Assembly (NCBI RefSeq): GCF_027580225.2
Contig: NC_073361.2
Location: 25,004,001-25,068,000 of the forward strand
Direction: 5' to 3'
DNA from: Misgurnus anguillicaudatus
Taxonomy: Eukaryota > Chordata > Actinopteri > Cypriniformes > Cobitidae
DNA length: 64,000 bases
In this document: piece by piece, positions 55,835 through 64,000 of the stretch
Numbering within the stretch: position 1 is the first letter of the stretch
How the letters are laid out: each line of letters opens with the position of its first letter
Notes under the pieces: generated by a model
Databases searched by the model: none
Told to the model about the DNA's origin: nothing
Seen by the model: the letters and a program-made list of their open reading frames with translations, nothing else
Translations under genes and position numbers: made by a program

Positions 55835-58340
55835 CTACAAAATAAGTGCACAAAATAGTACATTTAGTGTACTTAAAGTTTATTTAATGCCCTTTTTTCT
55901 CCTGGGATAGCATTTTTTTTAACTCTTAACACCCCTGGACCTCACTTATTGTCAAACCCTGGCTACGGCCATGCCTAGACCTACAACATCCCTACTTGGT
56001 AAATCAAATTAATCATAAAACACAAAATGGCACTTCATTCTTAAACCAATTCTGCATTAATAGCAAAGAAAAACTGACATCATTTAAGCCATGGTTTGTT
56101 TGTTACATACAACAGGTGAGGTGCGATAATGTTGCTAACTAAAACCAACATTACACCCATCACTCATAAACCAGCACCAGAATGACTTATATCAATATAT
56201 AAAATCTAAAAGGGTAAAAAAATCACTTTCACATGTTTTAACCAGTCATGTGAAGACTAGTTTAACTGTAACCAGCAAAGCATGTACAACCGGGACTCAA
56301 GTTTACATAAGCACCAAGTCGGTGGTTTGAAGTGTGCGATTCAGGGCTTTCTGTAGAGGTTTATTTGTGTGTGTGTGTGTGTTGGGGTTTGAAATGGAGA
56401 TTCTGAGTCATGCCGTGGACTTCATTTGCATGAGGTGAAATCCCTGAGCAGGCAGCGATATGCTGACAGATGCAGCCGCAGCGTGGAGAGAGGGAGAATG
56501 TTCGCAGACAACTCCGTACCGAAGTGCTGCGTTCCAACAGCACCCTGCAAGAGAGCAGACGGACAGGCGGTGCTCATCTGGGCGAGGTGTTAAACGCTGA
56601 CAGCCGAAGTGCGTTTCTGAACCGTCTGCTCGTCCTAATGAAGCCAGCCAACGCTTGGCCATCTCTGTCAAGAGTGGCTGACAGAGACAAAAAATTGTCA
56701 GATGCATGAATCATTTTTGAATTGTACTCATTAAAAATCCCCTAATAACTTGTATACCCGTATCTTTCAAACAAGCCCCACCCTCTGTGTCTCCTTATGG
56801 AGCTGATCCCATGCAATGGATCATAGCCACAGTCCTGTTCTTTTCCTGCATTCAACGTTGGTTGCATGCATGCAACTGGTCGATGAAAAGAGCCGTATTT
56901 GGTGTCATCTTTTGGTGCAACAGGAAGACTAAGGGGAGGGCTTGCTGGGTAAAAGAGGTAAGGGACAGGCACAATAGTGCGGAGTCTTATTTGAAGTCTG
57001 AACCAGAGATTCTGGGCCTTGGCTTTACACCAGCTCAGAATTAACAGCACCTCTCAGGTTCCAGCCCAAGAGGTTGGCAACTAAATCCCTCCCCCAAGGC
57101 GGAAAGAGTTGGAAAGAAAGGGCAAAGTAACTGAACAGGATAGAAATATCTTCAGTATGCTATCAGACAGCAGACGCACAATGGCTGGTCAAATAGCTGA
57201 GGCTGAACGTCACTGTAAAGTCAGAAGGGGAATTTTGGAGTTTTTTGAGCCTACGCCTCACTGGTTTCATTCCCAGCAGCAGTGGAGCCAAACTTGGGTT
57301 CCATAAACCTAAACGCAAGGAGAGAAACTGAGAAAAGCATTGCTTTTATGACTAAGTTGAGTACTCTGCATAAATAATCAAGAAATAATTTCACATCTCT
57401 GTCTGGACCAACTGAGAATCATTGGTTACTTTTGTTTAAGCTTATTTGGTTTTTAGTTGTATGAATAGGTGAGGGATCACCAGTGCTCACTTCCTTACAC
57501 AGCCATAATGGACCCTTTGAAATCAAATACCTATTCAGTCTTTTGTATTGAGGCCTTTTATAACATGATTGAACGATTCAATTATTCAATATCCTGCTTT
57601 GTGCCATTTATTGATTCTCCTTTTTTCTAGTTTCCATTATCTTGTTACCCTTACCAACAAGGCTCATAAACTACCAGTCCTGAGAGCAGTTGCACAACTA
57701 AAAACAGGCCTTAATAAGAAACCATAAAAGCTTGACTCATGAGGCAGATTTAAGGCTAATATTCTAAGGGATCTTTAACTACACCATTTTATTGACCATC
57801 TGCATTCCAAGAGCAGATTGGATGCTCAGAAATTATGCTTAATTTCAAAGCTAAATTGACTTAACATATCTGATGTTTTTCCAAAGCCACTTGAAATTTC
57901 ATGGTTTTAATAGTATGAAATGAAACGATGGCCTATTGATGAAACAAAAACTGATGTTTATCAGCGCCAAACATGCATAATTTAATAGCTTGATGACTGT
58001 TGTAAATACATCCTCCGTTATTTCTAATACCAGTACATTAAATATTTATCTAGCGAGGGATTAAGATGGTGTTACATACAATATATCAAATGTGTCTACG
58101 TTGACCACCTCAGGGGCCAAGCTTCCTGTAAACAGAGTATATACTTCCTGAATCCATCAGAACATGAGAAGACATTAAAACTTGGCTCATTGCCATAAAA
58201 TATAAAACTCATGGAAGGCCACTCGGCAGTTGACATGATTTGCATGGTCATCTCAAACTCACAGCCCTGTTCATGGCTTGCTTGAGTAGGTGGACCTGTT
58301 TGCTTTATATCTCAGAGAGGATGAGATTATTAAGACAAAT
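55835..58340. other. 2.5-kb repeat-poor intron
   Basis: A GT run lies at 56365-56382. 56390-57310 is balanced in composition, with overlapping open frames on both strands (up to 102 codons) but no splice sites or domains I recognise. A candidate for conserved non-coding sequence. Confidence 0.35.
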
Positions 58341-58745
58341 GCTGCGTCCAAAACCGAAAAGTACATGGATGACCTACTACTTTGGGCAATATCCCGAAGT
58401 CTTCATTTAATGGACACTTTACTTTCCAATGAATCCATGGGAGAGAAGTTATCCGAGGAAGAAGGACAGGACAAAAAGTCCAAAAGAGGTAACACAGCTC
58501 TATTCAAATGCAAATACATATATTAGCTGTCCCTTGTAGTTAAATTGAGCATTATTAACGTCATTCCAGTTATGACTAACTTGTTGACATGATGGTGTGT
58601 GATGTACAGTATCAACATAGCGGAAGTAGTACGTCCGAATTCATTCTTACTATCCATATTTACTATTTACTACCCACTGTTTTAACTGTCAATGAGTAGG
58701 TACGTCATATAAATTACGACCTTCTGTCACAGTATGCGATTTTCT
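58341..58745. repeat. Possible GCTGCGTCC-type element remnants
   Basis: GCTGCGTCCAAAACCG at 58341 resembles the end of the palindrome at 19245, and GTACGTCCGAATTC at 58630 may be an opposite end. No duplication is seen. Confidence 0.3.
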
Positions 58746-58880
58746 GATGCAGAGAAAGTCCTGAAAAGTGATCAGTTACCAGCCCAGAAAGTCAATGGTA
58801 AGACTCTGCTGGTCAACATGCTCAAAGCAAATAGAAAATAACATTAGTGTGCCATTATCAGACGTCAGCTCTACAGTCTA

Positions 58881-59225
58881 AAGCCTGGAATATACTGCAG
58901 GATTTTTGCACTCCTATAAGATCATTACCTTATCACACTGTGCGACATGGAGGCGTCGACAGCTGCGTCACACGTTTGCGCAACGTCACCAGCATGCGCT
59001 AGTGGTAAACCAATACCGGTACGCATGTCGTAGCAGGAAACACAATTTCTGACACTGTCTAAAAACTATCGTAGGCTATCTTTGGACGCAAGACCGGGAA
59101 AACGGCTGTCTTTGAACCTCTCTCGCTGTACGACATAGGACCACCGATAAAGTCACAAAAATCACAAAAATCGTGACGATTGTTTCACAATGGCAATCTT
59201 TCGTCTGGGACAGGTCTCGGGCTTA
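58881..59225. repeat. Probable cyprinid repeat (GCCTGGAATATACTGCAGG)
   Basis: The start AAGCCTGGAATATACTGCAG and the CG-rich centre (GACAGCTGCGTCACACG) stand out from the AT-rich intron. I recall a similar dispersed repeat but cannot fix its ends. Confidence 0.3.
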
Positions 59226-59229
59226 AGTA

Positions 59230-62154
59230 CGTAAGCATCAAGTCGATCCAAGAGATTCTGTGTCCATCGGTACCTAACCTCAAAAATGTTACTATAATAC
59301 AAAATTACAAGTGACGACTGCTGACAAACATCATCCTTCTTCCTAATGGTAAAGATGTGGTCTCACACTGACTCGGATTCAAAGGTTACACATAAGTAAC
59401 ATTTTAAAGTCCTCACCTCAGCAATTCCTCTTAATACTGTCATGTACTATTTAACAATGATAGCCTGTATTTTATCAGACGTATCTAAATTAGCTAGCTA
59501 TCTTTGCTATTTTGGCTCTCCATCATTACTCCATCATTTGGTTAATGAATATGTTTACATTTGGGATCATTTATAAGCCTGTATACAATTTGCTAAAGAA
59601 AGAAAGTGACTTGGTTGTTTGTCTGAGAGTTTTCTCAAATCTTTCCAGGCAAGAGCATATTTATTACATACTTCATCATTTGCAGATTACGGTACTATGC
59701 ATTCAGTGTCCACACCGATGATTCAGTGTGATAATCATGACAGCAGACTGCCCAGAAATTGGGAGTGGGTGGGGGATCTGAGTATGCTTTACTGGAAAAC
59801 ACACACTTTATGTTGATCACTTCACATCGGCCTATTGCCCATGACTGACCTGTCTCTCTCTTTCCCTTTCTCATCACACACTTGACACACAGGGACACAG
59901 AGAAAAACAGCAGCAGCTGGTGCATATGACACACAACCCTTGAACAGACCAGCAGAGCTGGTGCTGTTTTTCAGGAAAATGTTGTAATGTGGGTATATTT
60001 TAAGTTGTTTTCCCACTCCGTGGTTGTGCAATCCATGGTCAAATCTTACACTGTGCTTTTCAATAGTTGACACTTCTCATAGATCAGTTTTGTGTCTATT
60101 GAAATTCATCTAATGATTGATGTTGGCTGCTCTGTCGATTTCAGTTTATCTTATCCTCTTCTTACGTTTCATGTGACACATCTGCCATTCAACAGGGCAC
60201 ATAATTCAACAATCTGCCTCTGTTGAATTTAGACATGCCATCAAAAGGAATCCAGCAGCACAATAACAGTAAAGTATTTACAGCGTTGGTGAGCTGTGGC
60301 TCCATTCCTGGGATTGCGGATAACAGTGGGACACCTCAAGAATGGCATTCACGGCGTGTGTTTTTGGACAGGGGTGTGCGGTTGGTGTGTAAAGAGAGAG
60401 AATGTGATGTTAAGACAGCTCCAGGAAGTGAGAGGGGGCGAGCTTGGCTGAGGTGGTGTTGGGACGGAGAATAGGATTGGCCCCAATACAGATCTTACAT
60501 TTAGACATCAAACAGCTTGCTTCCCACGACACACTACACATCCTGTCAAACACATACGTCCCCACAACAGGATCAGGGATGAGTCACTATGCCTGAGTGC
60601 ATTTTTTGTTTACGAAACTTCAGTATACTCTTCTGCTAGGGAAAAAACGTGGTGCAGGGGTGTCTACAATAAAAAAAAAAACAATGCTAGCTACCTGTCT
60701 TAGAAGTGCATCCAGTGACCACACACATATCTCCATGCAAGAGGATGGCAAGTGATACCAAATCCAATGAATTGCAGCGTGAGAAAGAACTGCAAATTTC
60801 TAAAGGGAGTGAGCCATTGCATCACGGTTGCGAATTGCTGCTGCGGGTGAGCAAATTGCCAAGTATCATAGGCCTCAAGGATATTCTGTGGTGGGGAGAA
60901 CCGAAGAACAACTGAATGTTTTACAAAGTGCTTTTGGTGTTCCTTCAGAACGACTTTTTGGGCTTCGCTGACGGGAATCGGTTAGGCTCTTTTTCAATGC
61001 AAGTGTAGGCCTGGTTGCCATCCCTTCCTGGGCCTCTTTGTTAAGATGTTGTTGCAGCTGTAGAAATAGCAAATAGAGCTTGCCTTGTGGCCATGTTGGG
61101 ATTGGGTGGAGATCTGACCTCTGCTTTTCGATTTAAGTTTTGGAAAGTTCACTAGATGCTTTGATTTTGACAAGTCTTGGACTGCTTCCCCAAGCTTCCA
61201 TGCTCACATCTTTAGCTATTAACTATATATATGATTTCTGTATCAAAAACGTCAAAATCAAAGTGCCTATGGCATGAGTTGAGCTGGCTAATGACTGCAT
61301 GGCTAATGGCCTGCATGCTGATCTTATGTACCATTCCTTTCTGTTCCACATTAAAGATCTCATGGGTAGAACAAGGTACTGACCCACAAACAGGCATAGA
61401 TCAAACATTTTCATCAGAGCAGTTTCTTCAGAAAGAGCTCGTTAGTGTCCAGCCACTTGCTGTTTGGGTCAGCGGTTTGTGTACTAGTTAGCAGTAGCAT
61501 TAGTCAGCCGGTCGGTGATGTACCTTTGTGATAAAAACGACCGACTGTTGTTGATCTAGAGTGCAATATCACATCTTTCTCAGGTCTATTCTAAGGAATC
61601 ACAATAATGAGTCTTAACGCAATAGCAAACATCTACAGTAAAAGCAGTTTCCTCTCAGTGGGCGAAAAGTTCACCAGAAAAGCCGTATACATACAGTTAA
61701 ATAGATAGACAGTTTCCTCCCAGCACAACGAATGGCGGTGCATGCTTTAATCTCTACAAATGCTACAAATGAGTTGCTCTAGGTTTCTGTTGTGTTTTCG
61801 GTATTGGTGAAAGAAAGAAAACGCTGGAAAGTTTCTATAACACCGTGGTTATTGCAGAATCGTCGGTACATTTCTAGGTGCTTCCCCATGTTTACGTCCA
61901 CAGACTAACTGAAACACAGTCAATGAAAAACATGGAAAAACAAGCCAATGGAAAAATAAATCACGCACCAATGCTTACAAATTTTGTGCCAAATACAGCT
62001 GCAGAGGTGGATCTGTGCTGGAAGATATCCCCATTACCTGACATTACATGCAAGTTTCTCTGTAAGAAAATGTCTATTAGACCAGCAGAGTTAGCCCCCC
62101 ATGATATCGTCAGCAACTAAAATATTTTATAATCTTACATCCTAAGTGTAAAAC
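59230..62154. other. 2.9-kb non-repetitive intron, no gene seen
   Basis: No transposon ends, exon or RNA recognised. The short frames overlap on both strands and have no protein features. Confidence 0.4.
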
Positions 62155-62240
62155 TAGGGATGTTAACAATTAACCGATCTTCGATTAATTGTCGATAATA
62201 ATTAAATCGATAAAACTTGACGATAGTCGAAAAAGCAAGG
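62155..62240. mobile_element. hAT-like left-end fragment (TAGGGATGTTAACAATTAACC)
   Basis: TAGGGATGTTAACAATTAAC, then CGATTAATTGTCGATAATAA is the typical end of a hAT-type fish repeat. No right end was found in the next 500 bases, which are otherwise unrecognised. Confidence 0.45.
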
Positions 62241-62684
62241 TCATGCCCGTGTGCGCGGTGCCCGTGCAAAAAAACAAACAGCAGGAGAAAAAAATAAAGT
62301 GTGCGCACATGAGTTAAACTAGCCATGATCACAATGATTCTCGATGCTAAGCACACACCTGGGCATTTTAACGTCATGCGAGAAGAGGCTGGCTGCCAAC
62401 GCAACGAAATGGCATTCGCAGTGGATCTGATCAGGCCGATAAAGAAAATGCAAATACGGTTAACCTACTGAAAGCAAAGACCCTCTCTAGGGAAGCCTGC
62501 AAGCTTAGCATAGCAATGCTGCTAATGCTGCTATACACAGGGAATGAGACCAGAGGCTATTTTTAAATAAACACATTAAAATGTAATCTTAAATTCTGCC
62601 AAGAAACTGTAAAATGTAAATGGTAGCGCTTTGAACGCCTGCAACAGATGTCATTGACTGGGCGAGGTGCTGGGTAGTCTAGAC

Positions 62685-62888
62685 CAGTGTTCTTTAACCC
62701 TGGTCCTGGAGGACCCCCTTCCAGAAAGTTTTAGATGTAGCCTTATTTAATACACCTGAGCCAACTCATCAGCCTCCTTCCAGAATGTCTCCCTAACAAG
62801 CTGATAAGTTAAAACAGGTGTGTTGATTAAGGAGACATCTATAACTTTCTGGAAGGGGGTCCTCCAGGACCAGGGTTGAAGAACACTG
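62685..62888. mobile_element. Palindromic hAT miniature, duplication GTCTAGAC/T
   Basis: The flanks are GTCTAGAC (62677-62684) and GTCTAGAT (62889-62896). CAGTGTTCTTTAACCCTGG starts long complementary arms that continue through CCTGGAGGACCCCCTTCCAG. 204 bp. Confidence 0.88.
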
Positions 62889-62967
62889 GTCTAGATGACC
62901 GTTAAGGATTTTCTAATGGTAGAATATCGAAGGTTGCTATCTCCAGAATTAAAGTATCTATGCTGAA

Positions 62968-63431
62968 TAGGGATGCACCGATACCACTTTTTTTGGAATA
63001 CGAGTACAAGTACTTGCATTTCAGTACTTGCCGATACCGATACAGAGTACTTAATAAAAAAAATTATTTAAATTTACAGGTAACAGCTTTAGTCATATAA
63101 TTTAACAAAAAAAAAAAAACAAGGGACTAGTTTGGAATTAAGAACATTTATTTAAAATGAAAAGCATGTTGTATGCAACATATTACAGAATAAATAATTA
63201 TTAAAAAAAATTCAACAGTGACAGTGCAACTCAAGTATTTTTTTCAGTTTGTTGTAAACTCTGTCTCTTTGGACAACACGAGGCATTAACCCCTTACACG
63301 CCCCTCAAACATAGACATTTCTCAGACCGTGGTATCGATCCCGGGTATAGGGGGACTTTTAACGAGTACTTTAAAAAATGTGGTATCGAGGCCGATACCT
63401 GATACCATTATCGGTATCGGGTGAATCCCTA
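62968..63431. mobile_element. hAT element, duplication ATGCTGAA
   Basis: Exact 8-bp duplications ATGCTGAA lie at 62960-62967 and 63432-63439. TAGGGATGCACCGATACC and the complement of TAGGGATTCACCCGATACCG are the ends. GCCGATACC/GGTATCG motifs recur near both. 464 bp. Confidence 0.88.
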
Positions 63432-63745
63432 ATGCTGAAAGTGCGCCGCAGGTGCATGCTGGAGTTGACGACGGGAAAATCGTAACTAAAAATATAATTA
63501 CAACAAATAGTGTATTAACGACTCGTTGAGTTGAACAACTAGAAATATAACACTTGGCATGAACGCACAAACTTACATGCGACTGTTGCTTAGTGCACCG
63601 TGCACGCATATAAAATTTCAAACGTCAAATATAACGATCATCCAATATGGGGAATTGCATAAATTGACATACTCCCTATTATAAACAGATATAAAGAATG
63701 TGATGTTTGTGAGATATTGATGAGAAAATCAGCCTATGCTTTCCT

Positions 63746-64000
63746 CAGTGGCGGCCAGTGACGTGTGTTGCTTGGCACGTCAAAATATGTGTTCGTTGCG
63801 TCATGTGAACCATGTGCATCATGTGTCTTGTCAAAATTTGTGCCTGCTGCACACACGTCAAAAGGGTTTATGATATAAAAAAATACTTGCACTAACTTAG
63901 CACTAAACTGTGATTACACACGAGAGTATTTGGCAAACGTGAGCGTCTTTTTAATCATCAACCCCTTCGAAGTGTCTGGAGCAGGCACTTATATTGACAT
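63746..64000. mobile_element. Possible hAT left end (CAGTGGCGGCCAGTGA), cut by the window edge
   Basis: CAGTGGCGGCCAGTGACG is a typical hAT terminus in fish. The other end would lie beyond 64000, so it cannot be confirmed. 63440-63745 before it holds nothing recognised. Confidence 0.4.

Larger units (their letters stand above)
37881..64000 (-). other. bcl2a: Last intron of bcl2 (partial, at least 26 kb)
   Basis: No exon encoding the BH4, BH3 or BH1 regions is found to the right of the terminal exon, so the intron continues past the window edge. In human BCL2 the intron at this place is well over 100 kb, and a very large intron is a feature of the locus. It holds nested TTAA, hAT and foldback elements, plus the repeat-poor blocks 39620-40890, 42560-42910, 46525-48390 and 55835-58340. 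Confidence 0.85.

Noticed and set aside
1..64000. CRISPR arrays, bacterial operons or phage-like systems
   Set aside because: No spaced identical repeats, no operon-like frames; splice sites, SINEs and vertebrate BCL2 show animal nuclear DNA.
1..64000. Endogenous retrovirus or autonomous transposase
   Set aside because: No LTR pair, primer-binding site, or reverse transcriptase or transposase frame was recognised; all elements seen are non-autonomous or truncated.

Overview
The window is vertebrate nuclear DNA from a cypriniform (carp/zebrafish-like) fish. Three things point there: the single recognisable coding exon is the last exon of the apoptosis regulator BCL2 in a form close to my memory of the zebrafish protein; the introns and intergenic DNA are AT-rich; and the repeats are of types I know from cyprinids (TTAA-flanked miniature transposons, hAT miniatures, tRNA-derived SINEs, an L2-like LINE tail ending in GAATT repeats). 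Nothing bacterial or viral was recognised. No open reading frame exceeds 154 codons, and the longest lies inside a repeat.

Layout. Positions 37746-37880 on the minus strand encode the final 44 residues of Bcl-2: the end of the BH2 region, then the C-terminal membrane anchor. They are preceded by a good splice acceptor and followed by a 3'UTR running down to about 37130 or lower. The UTR carries an AU-rich element, an 8-mer match for miR-34, an 8-mer match for miR-181 and a Pumilio motif that overlaps it. Everything from 37881 to 64000 is then the last intron of bcl2 (at least 26 kb here, matching the very long intron known at this place in other vertebrates). The exon with the BH4, BH3 and BH1 domains lies beyond the right edge. 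Positions 1 to about 37100 are the 3' flank, in which I found no coding exon.

The rest is a mosaic of transposon insertions in non-repetitive DNA. Many can be delimited to the base because their target-site duplications survive. At least nine hAT-type elements have 8-bp duplications that are exact or nearly so. At least nine elements sit between TTAA duplications, including two 0.83-kb foldback elements. There are also TA-flanked miniatures, five tRNA-derived SINE copies and several nested insertions whose order can be read directly. Two GC-richer, repeat-poor blocks inside the intron (about 39620-40890 and 42560-42910), and others in the flank, are the best places to look for conserved regulatory elements, but conservation cannot be shown from one sequence.

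No new multi-gene system was found. The points of most interest are the conserved regulatory logic in the bcl2 3'UTR, the TTAA-flanked foldback family, a thrice-repeated composite element, and the nested insertion series.
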